Assembly (NCBI RefSeq): GCF_965638725.1
Contig: NC_134953.1
Coordinates: forward strand, 42,616,454 to 42,680,453
DNA from: Aptenodytes patagonicus
Taxonomy: Eukaryota; Chordata; Aves; Sphenisciformes; Spheniscidae
Direction of reading: 5' to 3'
Length of the DNA: 64,000 nucleotides
The notes under the pieces are model-generated. The model made no database searches. It was not told the DNA's origin and saw nothing but the letters and a program-made list of their open reading frames with translations. Every line of letters starts with the position of its first letter. Position 1 is the stretch's first letter. The position numbers and the translations under genes are program-made. Positions 11,301 through 27,179 of this stretch are shown piece by piece.

Positions 11301-14300
11301 ATACTCTCTTTCTCAGTTCAGGATGCCAAGACCAGATGACAGCTAGTTAAGCATCTCCCTGTGCTTGGCAAGAGGCAACAGATAGAAGGTAACAACCAGC
11401 ATCCTGGGCATACAGTCTGGCAGCTTGTACATGGGTGAAAGCACCAGGAGAAACACCAGAGCAGGAGTTAGAGGAATGGTATGCATTGATAGCCAAGGAC
11501 ATGATTAACACCAATCAAACTGGTAAGTGCTGAGGAATCTGTTGCTTGCACCGTGATGCGCCACAGAGAGGGTGACTCATCAGCAGAAGAGCTGCACCTC
11601 TTAACAGAAGGACAGCAGTGGGGATACAGCACATTTCATGGGCTGTTTTTCTTCCTGTTATCCCAACAGCAGGATGGGTTACAGTCCTATGATACCTCAA
11701 ACAAGAAAATGAAAGACACCCAGCAGCAACGTTGCCTAATATTTATGAAGCATGAAGTTAACAAGATGCAGAAGCAAAACATCACGCCATAGTAACATTT
11801 AACTCCTAAAGGACCTTAGAGGTCAAGAAAGAGTTGGCTTTTGGGCCTCAAGCAGAACACAGAAGGCATATGGAAGACCCAGTAGCTGGCAACCCTTGCC
11901 TTCCATGTCACACTCAGGTGACCTTGGCCAGACCACTTGGATACACACATTTTGGCCCCTCTGAGAATGTGTGTATGAGAGTGCTGATTGGTACAGTCTA
12001 CCTGGTTAGAAAGTTAAATAAAATACCTTTCTATCTCTAAACGGTCTTGAGTTTTCTTACATTAGTTCCCACAATGATACCGTAAAAACGTCCCATGAGT
12101 GTGGTTATACAGCTTTATTTTAAGATGCCCATGATAGTTTATCTAATATTTGGTTGTGTATCCTACCATGTATTATGGGGTCCTGACACCGTAGGTTAAT
12201 ACTAGTGACTATTTACAATTCTGTTAAGTGTACAATCACAGCAGTATCGTGATGGTATTGCTCTTTCCACCTAAACTTGCACCTATGTGTCAAACCGCCC
12301 AACTCTGGTCTCCTAACTTCAAATAACACAAAGGTCTTCACTTCTTCCTTTGACTAAGCTACACAAGAGTTTCCCGGTAAAAAGCTAGCTGGTCTTTGTT
12401 GGCAACTTCTCTCCTTCCTACCACAGTTATGATAGGTACTGGTGCTAAATCACACACTAGTCTGAGCGCTGATACACTGCTCCGATAGCCTTGTCCCATG
12501 GCCTGAGGATGCTGGCGAAGTCTCTGCTGTCTTTCTAACCTCTGTTAGTACCTAGTACTAGTATTTAGTACCTCTGCTAGACAACTAGTACCCAGTAGAG
12601 GTAGAAGGCAGCAGACTTGACAGTGGATAAAGTAGCCGACCGTACAAGTAAAAGGTGAGGTCTGTCTTGATGCTGTTGAAGGAAACCTGATGGTAGAGTA
12701 GAAAAACACAAGCTGGGTAGGGGTTTCTCCATCCATAGGGTGTTTTTTAACTCCTCTTGGGACGCACACTGGAACTGCCCTCTACACAACCTGTAAAGTC
12801 CACCTTATGTAGTGGGATTTTTGCGCTCACGGGAGTGGGAAGACATTTTCAAAAGCCCAAAGTAGCCACAGGGACAGAAGTAAGGTAATGAAACAGTGAA
12901 GGCTCTGGCCACACCCACTGTCGGGAAGATAGTGTGCACACACACAGTCCCTTTGTGTCAGCGGTTGCGGCAGTGATAGAAAATTACAGTCTGGTGGATG
13001 GAGTAACAAATGCGTGTTTTGGGCTGCATTTCACAACTCGCATACTGCTCATAGACTATGGCTGGTATGAACATTAGAAGTCAACCTAATCCATGACCAG
13101 GAAACATGTATTCAAGCAGAGCACCTGGTAGCCAACCAACGACTTGGTCTTTTAGGTGGCTACCAAGCAGCTACAGAAAGGCATAGGTTGTAAGGTCACG
13201 GGCTGGAGGTGGAGAACGAATACCTTCACTCTGTGCAATACCTGTCATTTCAGCCAAATGGAGGCATTGCACAAGCTCTCCTCTGCTCTGCCATCCATCG
13301 GCAAGACACTAAGCTTGGTGCTTTTCCAGAAAACATTGCAGAGATTTTGCAAACTGCCAGTTGCAAATACAATACCGCTTGGGCCTAAGGGTTATGTGGA
13401 GGTTGCCTGGGCCACTGTCACTTTTGAAGAGTGACACTTTCACCAAGTGTCTCCCACCCAGGCAGCTGGTGAAGCCTGACCTGTCCTTGGCATGTCTATG
13501 GAGAGGTTGGCATGCTCCTGAGGCCTTGTGAAGCTGGTGGAGCCCAAGTCCTTTTGTTGCCCCAGGAGCTCTTCTAAGAGGCATTTCCAAGGCCCCCTGG
13601 GAGTTAGAAAATGACCCTTTACAAAGAAAATCTTCTGACATTTTTTTACTGTGGCTATCACGAGCTTAAGGTGCAACTCCATAGCTGAAATTCCTTGCTG
13701 CACCACTCCGGCTGCTTTTGGAAATGTAATCCTTTGCAAGCACGAAAATCATGACCACATGGCCAAGCAGAGGAAGTTATCAAAGATATGACCACCACGC
13801 ACATCGCTTAATTGGAGGACACGTGATGTGGTCCACCGTGGTGCCAACGTAGCAGGGTTCTGACACAACATGCTCTTTTTAACACTGGTGATGATAGAGC
13901 CACCACCATTCACACCACCAGCCTGATCAGATACAACAGTGGGCTCTGCTTGGTAACGTATTTTCCTCCGCATAATTCAGATTTGCATTGGATCTATCCC
14001 GAGGCTGAAAAAGCACCAGTTGCTTTTTTTCTTGGTAACTTGCCTCTTGGTAATACCATAGAGAGGGTTACTGGGAATATTGCAGAGGGCAAATATTTCT
14101 CACGGTGTGGGAGACCAATTGGGAGGAGGAAGAAGGGAGGTAGAGAGTAACCAGATGATTGGTGAGAAGATTTGCAACTCATGCTACTGGGTTGAAGTTA
14201 AGCTCTAACTTTTAAAAGCTTGCCAAAGCGTTAGAAATCATACATAATATTAACTGTGTGTATTAAAAATAGATCTCTGCTTGGGACAGAAGTCTCTAAG

Positions 14301-14832
14301 GCGATCAAAAAGGTTTCTGGTTTTTTCAGGCTACGCTTATTTAATAAATAGTCTTCCTATGAGGCTCTACCAGTTTCAGTTCATAGGATCATTCTGTTAA
14401 TAGTGGCTTCTGGGTGCAAAAGCTAAGCAATAGAGAAACAGCAAAAATATAGACATAGTCATAGCCCAGCCAACTTAAATGTGTTCCTTCTGTAGCATAA
14501 ACTCTTACTTCGGATTAATTCCCTCTGCGTGACAATTGGCCCGATGGTATTTTCTATCGCTTTAATTCTTGCATTATAAAGCTGTTTCTCTTCTTTTTAC
14601 CATTAAAAATATAAAAATGGGTCATGCCTAGTATCAGATCCAGTCTGTACGGAGGAGTATGAAGAGCCTTGTGTGGACTGTAATGGAAGCTGGAATAGGG
14701 AATCCCCACCGCTTCCCCAGCCCAGACCATGATATATGCTCTTCAGATATATAAGGAACTTAACCCATCATAACCAAGTAGAAACAGACATTCATAACAA
14801 TGTTTAATAATAATAATATTTTACGCAGACAC

Positions 14833-17800
14833 ATGATGTGGCTGTTGATTGCAATCCTGTTTTTGATACAAGCACCTGCGAACCCAGAAGATGTCATCGA
14901 GCAGAAAAAGGCTATAAATCCCGAGACTTTCATGAATGTTGTAAGTCAGGAGAACTTTGAATTTCCACTCTGTCTGAAAGTTTGTGGATGTTTAGCTGGA
15001 GTAGAGAGGGATGAAGGGTATGTATGTGGAGAGGGCTCGGGTCACGGTGTTTACTGGTTTTGTTGAGCGGTGCAATATGACATTGCCTCCATACCATCAT
15101 TAACAAGCCCTGCTTCCTGAAGGAGTCCTCTTCCTCCCAGCAGTATTAAGTGCAATTATCAGCTGGTCAGTTAGAGAAGGGGTAATCCCAGCCTGGATTT
15201 GATCAGACATCTTCCTGGAGGGTAGAAAGTTGTGCACGGCTCCTCTCCTTCAGCTGCTGCAAGTTGCTCAGGGCCGTGTCCAGGTGAGTCCTTAAAGTCT
15301 GTGAAGGTGAGTTTAGATGGACCCAAGACGTGGGCAATAAAATTGCTGAAATTAATCTCTTCCACCAACCGTGTGAGAAAGCGAGCATACAGCAATGTGT
15401 AGGCAGGGTCACAGCTGGATTTCACCAGTCTGAAACTTCCCAATCTGTGGAGTTTTCAGCATAAATAAAGCTCAGGCAGAGCCTCAGGAGCCCTGTGACA
15501 AATCCTACGGGGCTTGTCTTATTGCCCTTCCAGTCAGCCCAGCTCAGCAGGTTCGATATGCCCTGCCATCTTATCTGCCCCACGCATCAGCTCAGAGCGT
15601 GACATGACATGTCCTACCGCCGCTGTCAGCTGTCAGTAAATCCTTTTGGTTTCAATCTTTGGTTTTGGAAACATTTCAAATGCATGTGCTGCTGCATGCT
15701 GCAGGGGAGCCCTGATGCTGCCGACTCCCTTCCTGCTCACAGGTGCAAGCCCACAGCTGAGCATCTCCTCTTCCCTTGAGCATCTCACTGGGGTGGGCAT
15801 GGGATTCAGACAGAGCATCCTCTCTCAAAAAAGTCCTCAGCTGATCCAGAGACACCCTGGGCAAAGCAATGTCCCAGCTGCCACAGTGTTTCGGTTTTGC
15901 AAAGGCATCTCAGCAGATGAGGGATATGCTCTTCAAGTCAAATGAGCACCTCAGCTATGGAAAGCTGTCCACCTGGGTTTTTCTTTCCCCAGAGCCAAAT
16001 GATCTGCCACAGAGGGTACCCCAGTGAGGAGTATGAAGTCCTGACTCGTGATGGCTACTATGTCAGCCTGAACAGAATTCCTCACGGGAGAGAAAATCCT
16101 GGGAACAGAGGTATGGCTCTATTTCACAAGGAAGCCAGCAAAAAAAACCCCCTTAACATAACAAGCAGGTGAAGGGATGAACCTTACCAGGCCAAAGGAG
16201 TATTTATTGTTAAAGCAAAAATACCATACCCACAGTACTTCTCCAATTTACAGTCAAGGCTTTAGCAGCCAGCATAGGAAAGTGTGGATGCAGCACAGCA
16301 ACGACCTTTCATATCAAGCAGAGACTTGGTTTTAAGGCTCAGAGGATGCAGGCATATCTTAAGAGAGCTCCTCATTTAATTTTTTCCCCATACATTTGTG
16401 ACTTGGGGGTTTGAACGATCTCAGGGATGAGCCTGTACATCTGAGTTTTCACATGGTTGTTGTCAGTGGCCACGGTACTGAGCTTGTGGGGATGAGCACC
16501 TGGGGTCTGAAAGGCTTAGGAGGGATATCCACAGTTCTCCAGCCTGAGACAACGAGGGCAACCACCATGAGACAACTATGGCAAGGATTTCTTCACCAGG
16601 AGACGTCATTAAAATGTACACTGTATGTCCTCTGGCAGTGCAAGAAAGAGGCTTCATTGGCCTGAATTTGGGGTGAGTAAGTAGAGAAATTCTGGTTTAA
16701 TGAAATGCACTGTTTCTTTCACATCCAGGGGCCAAGCCAGTTGTGTTTCTCCAGCACGGGTTACTCGGAGAAGGCAGCCACTGGGTAGAAAATCTGGCTA
16801 ACAACAGCCTTGGCTTCATACTAGCAGACTCCGGCTATGATGTCTGGCTGGGAAACAGCCGGGGGACAAGCTGGTCCCGGAGACACCAGCACCTTTCAGC
16901 TGACCAGGTTGAATTCTGGAATTTCAGGTGGGCTAGAGTGGATTACAAAAGCACAGCAAACTTCTATGCATGTCACTAACCTCTAGGTAGAGGTGGGTGC
17001 CTCCAAGCAGGCAAGTCAGAGCATGTAATCCCTGGGTATTGCCTCCCCCAGACCTCCCAGTGATGTGCTCAGGGAGAATGGAGCACACCTGTGCAGACCT
17101 GTCTGCTGACATGGTGCCAACACCTCCCTGCAGCTGCCCAGCCCTGCCGAGAGCACAGGGCACTGCTGCCTGCGTGGGGACGCCCATCCTGTGGAGACAT
17201 CAGCCCTATCTTGGGGCCTCTGCGGGGACCTCCCCGGCCAAGCACCCCAGCAAGGTGTCCACAAGTGTCGTTGCCACCTCCCCTTCTCCTAGACATTGTC
17301 TACAGAAACCTTGTCCCCAAGAACAGCTTTTTAAGCTGCTAACTGCCTCTCCAGAGCTGATCTTCAGAGCAATCCTGGATTTCCCAAGCTCATAAACATG
17401 CTTCCAGTAAGAAAAACCTAATAAAGTAGGTCTGTGTTTCACCATATCACACTAAAAGGAACATGGACAGGAACTGGTGCTCCATTCCTTTCTGGGAAAG
17501 AGCAACCCTAGGAGCAGAGCTGGTGCTGTAATCCTGACAAGAGCCAGCTCTGGGTCTGCAGAGCTACTGCGTATTGCACCTGAATGCACAGCTGGCCAGG
17601 CTCTGCACAGTTTCTTTACCGCTAACCATGGTTATGGGACGACTAAGCCCTTTCAGGGAAGGATGAGGCCACAGCAGGAAGGATGCCTTTGGACCCTGTG
17701 CAGTTTCATCCAGCACAGGGCTTTCCTAGCTTGTAGGAATTTTCTCCTGGAAAATCAGCCACAGATGTTAAGCCCTTCAGTATACGAGCAATGCAAGGCA

Positions 17801-20800
17801 GCCAAAATTCACAGGTAAGTTTGCTCTCCTGGTGTTATCTTATAACCAATACACTCCTGTGTTGCAGCTTTCATGAAATGGCAATGTACGACCTCCCAGC
17901 CATGATCGACTTTGTTCTGCAGAAGACTGGGCAGAAGCAGATCTATTATGTTGGCTACTCCCAGGGCTGCACGATCGGTGCGTTAGAAGGGGTTGCACAT
18001 CACATTGCCTGGACCACCTTGAAAATGTTCATTTTGGTGTTTGTAAGCAGAAAGCAGAGAGGTCCCATCTTTGCGGGCTGCTGAGCAGGCAGACTAGGTA
18101 GAAGGTCTCTTGCAATGAGAAGTCCCACAGCAGCCATGCTTTTCATACAAGACATCTGGGAGGACCAGCATGCTCCTAAGGTAGTAAGAAAGCTCCTGGT
18201 GACCTCAGTAAGCTCCTTGCTGCAACTATAATTCAACCTAGAAAACCGAATTGCAGTGTTTCACATCAAAACCAAAGGTGTTTTGCATGGAGGGCACAGC
18301 TTCTGGTTTCTGATGAAATGCATGGTGCTTCTTTTCACCAGCTGGACCATCAAGGGTATGAGATAACCTCTGTGACGATGATACGATGATACATCCAGTG
18401 GTTGATGGAAGATGACAGTACTGTTCCCTTCACCTGGTGAATGGGGCAGGAATTCCCATCAGTGGTAGTCATTGAAGTGCCTCATCAGCCACTTCTGACC
18501 ATAGGAATAAAGGTGTTGTCTCCTTTTGGACATCTCTAGCACTAATGTTAAGCAGAAAGGTGGCAAGAGACCCCAGATTTCTAATTGCAGATAATGCCAG
18601 CTAAACAGACCTGGGCAGCGGGTCCAAGTGAACCCTCAGATTAAGCACCTGAAGAAAGATCGACCAAGTCTCAGGTTGTTTTTCTGTTTTCTCAGCATTC
18701 ATTGCGTTTTCATCCATGCCAGAACTGGCTCAGAAAATCAAAATGTTTTTTGCCCTGGCTCCAGCAGTGACAATCAAGCACGCCAAAAGTCCCGTCATGA
18801 AAATGTCCTTCCTTCTGGACAGGCAATTCAAGATGTTTCAGGTAGGGGATTACTCCATGCTCTCCTTCCCCAAACACACCAGTGTTAGAAAAGGGATCGT
18901 GCCCAGATGCAGTCCCCAGGGCTATCCAATGCAGCAGAAAACAGTTAATTTCTGCTGATTTATAAGCACAGACACGATTCAGGTGCAGGTGCACTCCTGC
19001 ATGGTCACTTTGTTGAGTGCATGCCTTCCTTGCATCTGTAGGATCTTCAGGTGTTGAAACTGGTCTTTCTATGGGGGCATTTGTTGAATTCCCAGACAGA
19101 TCGTCTGGAAAAGAGCAGCTTTACTGTGTTGATTTTAATGACAGTGAAAAACTAATCCAATGCTTGGGGGAGGTGAGGGGAAAGAGGAGAGTCCCAAATA
19201 TTGATTTTCTGGCTGTGCATTCAATCAGCATTGCCTCCTGCAATGAGCTGCACACATCTCAGTGAGGCAGGAGGGCAAAGGAGAAGTGGGTTTGACTCCT
19301 GTGGGCACCCTGTGCTGCACATCCCCTCACTGCCCAGCTGGTGGGACAGCTCATGGGGACACCAGCCAGCAGTGGGTTGGGGGAAGCGGTCCAAGGGCTA
19401 GGCTGCAGGAAGGGAAATGCAAGAAATCAACCTTGTCCTTTGCTTCTGCAGCTTCTGCTCGGCAGAACAGATGCCTCGCTGCGGATGAGGAAGCTGTGGA
19501 GGTTTCTCCCCCAGCTGTGCAGGCATCCACTGCTGCACAAGCCCTGTGCTAACCTCTTCTTTCTGCTGGGGGGCTACAACGAGAAGAACCTCAACATGGT
19601 GAGTGCGCTGCCCCGTGTGGGGGTGAGGGAGCCGGAGCCCTGGGGTGCACTGCTTGGGAGCACGCAGCAGTGCCCACTGGCTCTGCCGACCCCCTTGCCT
19701 GCTGCCTGCCCCCTCCCTGCCAAACACCCTGCCCAGCCTGCTACGGCCGCTAGCCCCCAGCGCTCATGGGCAAGCAGATGCTGCAAGGGCAATGCGTGTC
19801 CCTCTGCCAGATCCCTCTCTCGCTGCTTCTCCTCCCCGGATAGGAAAGTCCCTGGGCTCTGCTGGGTGAATGTCAGTGGCCAGGTAGCACTTGATAGCAT
19901 CTCTGAGTTAGGGCTGCCTGTCACAGAGACCAGCTGTACGTGCCACCAGCACCCCTGGGGTGCAGCCCCTGCTCCTATCCACCCTACATTAAGTCTGCTG
20001 AAGCAGCATTTGGGTGACCACAAGTAGTCACTAAGGTCTTGAGCACAGTCCCTGAGCCCAGATGAGGTATCTCTAGGAGCTAGGGGTACCTCATCCTTCA
20101 TCACCATTATCCTCCCGGAGCTGCCTCAGAACAATTGTTTTTTAATGAAAATGATATTCCTGAACATGACCCAACTCTCTAGGCAGCGTGACTCAGCAGT
20201 GGCTGTTTTGGGAAATGCATCATCTGGCAACTGCCATCCTCACTCCTATCCGTTGGAAAGCAATGAAAGCTTGAGTATGTTTCCTTGCAGACACGGCTGG
20301 ATGTGTACACATCCCACTATCCGGATGGGACATCTGTCAAAAACATGATACACTGGGCCCAGGTAGGTTCCCTGAAACGCAGATGCTTCACCCCTGGGAT
20401 GGTCCCTTCACTGAGAGTCTGGTGTGTCCAGGGCAGACGTGAGAGGTCGGGGATCTTGGACATTAGCAGCTTGTGAGAAAGTAAAGGCAAGAAATTAGGC
20501 ATACAGAAGAGGCGCTGGATGCAAGATGAGCTGCCCTGGCCCCTCTGGGGACCAGGGGACACTGGGCTGTGCGCCTTGGGCTGTGCCAGGTAGGACAAGG
20601 GAAGGGATGGGGAGGCCACAGCTGGATGCTGGGACAAGTTTAGGGCCCCCCAGGGATCCCCAAAGCAGAGCAAGCCCAGGGACACCATGGTGATGGTGGG
20701 TGGAAGCCAGGGCGTACAAGGAGAGGCTGGGGGAGCTGGGTTTGCTCAGCCGGGGACAAGGAGGCAAAGGGGGATCCAATGGCATCTCTTCCTGCCCAAA

Positions 20801-21847
20801 GGGGTCCCGGAGACACTGGGGCCAGACTCTGCCAGTCTGAGCAACCTGCTGCAGCTGCGGTGTTGGCCCTGCTGGAAATGGGGTCAGGCTGGAGACCCCC
20901 ACCCTGGTGCCTCCTTGCAGAGCCAAATTATAGGTGACAGGGAAGGCGAAAAAGGTCTTTTTAATCAATGCAACTATTGCGCAGGTATCTGAGCTTTCGC
21001 CCTTAGCATAGATGCAACTCTTATAATAACTGGGCTCACTGATGTCTCTGTACTCTGAGCCCGAAGTGTCATGAGAAGCTAAGGATGATCAGGTTGTTGA
21101 AGGAAAACTCGCCAACGTGAAGTCCTCCAGCAGCATCTTGCACACACAGCTGGTGATGAGCAGGTTTTCAGAGGCATGAGCATTGCACTGGGGCAGCCAA
21201 GGAGTCACATGCAACACCTTGGTTTGTCAACCCATCACTAACAGCATCACCCTGTTAAAAAAGGTGGAAACTCTGGCTTTGCAGGGATGCCACCTCCTCC
21301 TGCAATGACCCATGCGAGCACCCTCTCGTGATGTGGTCCCTCAAGGAGGCCAGGAGATGCCAGACCCACGCAGCAGTGCTCACTGGCCCCCCACCGCAGA
21401 TCTATCCTCTCCTCCCAGGTGATGAAATCGGGAGAATTCAAAGCCTTCGACTATGGCAGCGAAAACCCAGCCATGTACCACCAGGTAGGAGGCTGCAGCA
21501 GCAGTGCTGGTGGCTGGAGATGCCAGGGGACTGTCCTGGGTGGTGCTGGGACAGGCTGGCTTGCAGGGGTTGACCAGGACGGCAGTTCCTCAGAGCCCCC
21601 TGTGTCCCTCCAGGAGACACCTCCCTCCTACCAGGTGGAGGAGATGCCCGTGCCCACTGCGGTGTGGTCAGGGGGGGAGGACTGGGCAGCTGACTGGAGG
21701 GATGTCCGCCTGCTGCTGCCCCGCATCGCCCATCTCGTCACCTATGGCCACATCCCCGACTGGAACCACTGGGACTTCATCTGGGGCTTGGATGCCCCCG
21801 GGCGCCTCTACAGCAGCATGCTGGAGCTGATGGAGGGGTCCCAGTAG
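14833..21847 (+). CDS. Acid lipase family gene 2 (LIPA/LIPM-like), nine coding exons
   Basis: Tandem paralogue of the first lipase. Coding exons: 14833-14940, 15993-16110, 16729-16927, 17868-17977, 18696-18841, 19452-19598, 20291-20362, 21419-21484, 21614-21847, all GT-AG, giving 399 residues. Exons 3, 4, 7, 8 and 9 have exactly the same lengths as in lipase 1 (199, 110, 72, 66, 234 bases), and intron phases match, so the pair arose by duplication. It starts [18 protein letters not shown] (signal peptide). Catalytic elements look intact: LQHGL oxyanion region, GYSQG nucleophile elbow, Asp in GGEDW, His in [13 protein letters not shown]. Two cysteines ([10 protein letters not shown]) match the LIPA disulfide. 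An upstream in-frame ATG at 14,800 lies before the acceptor ending at 14,828, so MMWL is the better start. The 3' half is far more GC-rich than the 5' half. Expected to hydrolyse cholesteryl esters or acylglycerols. Exact subfamily is unresolved. Confidence 0.92.
15200..15315 (-). repeat. CR1 LINE fragment, reverse orientation, in lipase 2 intron 1
   Basis: The segment with AAGTTGCTCAGGGCCGTGTC followed by CAGGTGAGTCC matches the block at about 60,725-60,760 (TTTCTCAGGGCCATGTCCAG). It is a short diverged fragment; ends are approximate. Confidence 0.5.
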
Positions 21848-23657
21848 AGCAGCAGCTCCCCAGGGAGATGCCAGTGGCCTGGCCCCTCCCCCTAGGCTGG
21901 GACAGCCCGAGGAAGTGGTGGACATCCCCTGCTGTCCCCTCCTTCCTGTTGGCCTGACACGCTTGTGGTGACAGCGCTTCCTGCGCATCCCTTAGTCGTC
22001 GGGGTTTGTCCTCCTCCTTGCTTGAGAGCTCCTCAAGGACCAGTGGCACCATGCAGGCAGGGCAGCGTCAGCATCAACCAAGGCATCAGGGCAGACAGGA
22101 GCCACCAGCCGGGCAGCCGTGCTGGAAGGGCCCCGTGATGGTGGCATCCTGGGCTGCACAAGGGGGACGCAGGGATCCTGCCGTGACCCCACAGTGGCTA
22201 CCCAGTGGGCTGGGGATTAGAGCACCCAACCCACGAGGAGGTGGGAGGTAGCTGGGCTTGTTGGGTCTGGCCGTGGGGATGTAGGGGTGTCTGAAAGCAG
22301 CCCCCAGTCGCAGCATAGGCAGGGATGGAGGGGATGGATGAGGCCAAACCCTTCTTGGCAGCAACAGGCGATGCAATGAGGGCCCCCAGCCCCAGCCCCG
22401 GATCACAGCCCAGGGGTGTTCAGGTTGGATGTGGGGAACCCTTCTTCCCCCAGACAGGTCCCCAGGGAGGTGGAGGGTCTCCATCTGGGTGTGGGTCAGG
22501 ACTCAGCTGTGCCAAGCCAGGCACTTGCCTGCATCGTTCAGTCCCCAGGGCTGAGCAGCCAGCTCAGGTCCCCGGGGATGGCTGCATGACTCAGCGCCAA
22601 CATGCTGGGAATGCCCATCCTCCATCCCTGGGAGCTGGCGGCCCCAAATGCCCCGGGGCCGGGTCACAGGGCCACTCTCCTCCCACAAAGCTGCCACCAG
22701 GCTGGTGTCCCGTGGTGGTGTGCAGCCCCCCCCATGCGGTCCCACCCTGCTGGAAAACCAGAAGTGGGGAAAATCCCTCCAAAATAAATGCTCAAAGGGG
22801 ATTTAAGGAGCCTGCGCCACAGCTCTGACACCCCCGGCTCTTCCTTGCATGTAAATATTTTCCAGGGGGCTGCCCGTACCCACGGCCAGCAGGGATAAAC
22901 ACCACTTGCCCGCAGCGGTGGGGTGACCCCAGCCGCAGCCGGCCAGGCTTGCTGCTTGGCAGGGTGGCATGGCGGGTGCTGCCCGGGGGTCCCAGCTGGG
23001 AGCACCCAGGTACCTGTGCCCCACCACCACCGGGGTGGGCAGGAGGCAGGAGCATCCCCCAGGCAGCACCGAGACAGGAACAATCGCTGGCAAAGAACCA
23101 CAAGGCAGCCTGGAAGACAGGGAGCTTTATTCATGCCCACAATGGCTGGGAAATCACCAGCAAGTGGGAGCCCTGGGCTAGCCCTTGAGGGCAGCTGCCC
23201 ACCTGCAAGACCGCTGCCAGTGCCGGCAGCTCTCCCCGCTGCTGGAGGGATGCGTAAGGCCAGGCCAGCTGGCTGATGGACCCATCGTAGGCAGCCAGAG
23301 GCTCCTCCACCTTGCCGGGCCGGCCAGCCACGGCACCAGGCAGCTGCCGGTGCAGGACAGGGAGAGAAGGAGAGTGGTGAGGTGGTCCCAGGGCTGTCCG
23401 CCATCCCAGGCAGGGTCCCCTCTCCCAAACCAGCCTCCTCCCGCCCCTCCATCTTCAAAGCCAGCCGGTTTTTGGTCCCGCTCACTGAGGCCATCGCCTC
23501 ACCACGAGAACAGACCCCCTGTGAATCCCCTCTCTCTTTTCTTCTCGAGGCACATGGGGGCGGGCCTGGAGAGGTGGGGCGGGGCCGGGGCGGAGGGGCG
23601 GTGCTTGAAGGGGCGGGGCCTGGCAGGGCTGGGCCGGGGCGAGACGTGGCGGGCGCC
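21848..23657. other. GC-rich interval between lipase 2 and PAOX
   Basis: No gene could be supported with confidence. A + strand AATAAA lies at 22,783-22,788, about 940 bases after the lipase 2 stop, and may serve that gene. A minus-strand AATAAA lies just below a possible terminal exon (see the separate entry). Long open frames here, including a 557-codon minus-strand one, reflect high GC and scarcity of stop codons and have no recognisable domains. Confidence 0.5.
23119..23340 (-). other. Possible terminal exon and poly(A) signal of an unknown antisense transcript
   Basis: On the minus strand a pyrimidine tract and CTGCACCGGCAG form a plausible acceptor ending at about 23,341. An open frame follows and reaches a TGA at 23,131 that overlaps an AATAAA hexamer. 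The peptide (including KVEEPLAAYDGSISQLAWPY) is not one I recognise. The transcript would have to start inside or opposite the PAOX promoter, for example as divergent CpG-island transcription. A non-coding or chance origin is equally possible. Confidence 0.22.

Positions 23658-23660
<3 letters not shown>
23540..23660. promoter_or_regulatory. CpG-rich PAOX promoter
   Basis: Dense GC boxes (GGGGCGGGGC types) and many CpG dinucleotides directly precede the PAOX ATG at 23,658, and I see no TATA box. This is typical of a housekeeping CpG-island promoter. The exact start site cannot be placed by eye. Confidence 0.5.
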
Positions 23661-26760
<3,100 letters not shown>

Positions 26761-26768
26761 GGCGGGAA

Positions 26769-26774
26769 AATAAA
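26769..26774 (+). terminator. PAOX: PAOX polyadenylation signal
   Basis: AATAAA begins nine bases after the PAOX TGA, implying an unusually short 3' UTR of perhaps 25-35 bases. A minus-strand AATAAA lies only about 36 bases further on, so the two transcripts would converge tail to tail. Confidence 0.75.
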
Positions 26775-26809
26775 ACCCATGCTTCATGGATCGCTGCCGG
26801 TCAGCCTCC

Positions 26810-26815
26810 TTTATT
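26810..26815 (-). terminator. Minus-strand polyadenylation signal of the small gene between PAOX and MTG1
   Basis: TTTATT on the + strand is AATAAA on the minus strand. It lies about 100 bases after the TAA of the minus-strand reading frame at 26,916-27,164, which supports transcription in that direction. Confidence 0.55.
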
Positions 26816-26915
26816 GAGAAATCTCCCCAGCAGAGGGACGCAGAGGCTTCTCTCTCTCCGGAGGGATGGATGTGGCTCCTCGGCTCGGGTCCGGCGGGGA
26901 AATGGGGCTGCGGCG

Positions 26916-27164
26916 TTAGTACCAGTTGGTGCTGGAGATCAGGAAGCGGGTGTCGTCCAGCGGGGCCTGCGCCGGGCCTGGCTCCGGGGTGGGCTGAGGG
27001 GCTGGGGGCGGCTGGGAGGCGGGTTGGGTACCGGGCCCCGCGGCAGGGGGGGTGCCGGGACCCGCGGGGGGCACGGGGTGCCCCCCGCGGGTCCCGACAC
27101 CCCCCGTGCCGCCAGGACCCACCGTCGGGCCCCCCGTAGGCCCCGTAGGCCGCGGCTCCGCCAT
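26916..27164 (-). CDS. Unidentified small Pro/Gly-rich reading frame, possibly the 3' end of a spliced gene
   Basis: I do not recognise this. If unspliced, it reads 82 residues from ATG at 27,164: MAEPRPTGPTGGP, a long Gly/Pro-rich middle, then a non-repetitive tail LDDTRFLISSTNWY before TAA. The poly(A) hexamer downstream supports a real transcript. An alternative model uses the acceptor CTCCTCAG just before CGCTATGG (reading YGGAAAYGAYGGPDG in another frame), a donor at G|GTGGGT near 27,120 and an acceptor CCCCTCAG near 26,990, with the same C-terminal tail. Any 5' exon would sit in the CpG-rich gap before MTG1 (27,180-27,345), implying a divergent promoter. The repetitive middle makes frame-based evidence weak; the C-terminal tail is the best clue. 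Confidence 0.4.
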   Translation of the reverse strand: MAEPRPTGPTGGPTVGPGGTGGVGTRGGHPVPPAGPGTPPAAGPGTQPASQPPPAPQPTPEPGPAQAPLDDTRFLISSTNWY

Positions 27165-27179
27165 AGCGCTGAGGAGGAG

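Larger units (their letters stand above)
7264..14828. other. Gene-poor spacer between the two lipases
   Basis: About 7.5 kb with no supported gene. An ATTAAA at 7,366-7,371, about 100 bases after the lipase 1 stop, is a plausible polyadenylation signal for that gene. A short ATA-type microsatellite lies at about 8,261-8,300. An isolated AATAAA occurs near 9,435 with no exon model attached. I saw no relic lipase exons, no long conserved-looking reading frame and no recognisable transposon. Short open frames here look like chance. Confidence 0.6.

Noticed and set aside
7264-14828. Search for relic lipase exons between the two lipase genes
   Set aside because: No LQHGL, GNSRG, SQG or DFIWG-like segment was found in the spacer.
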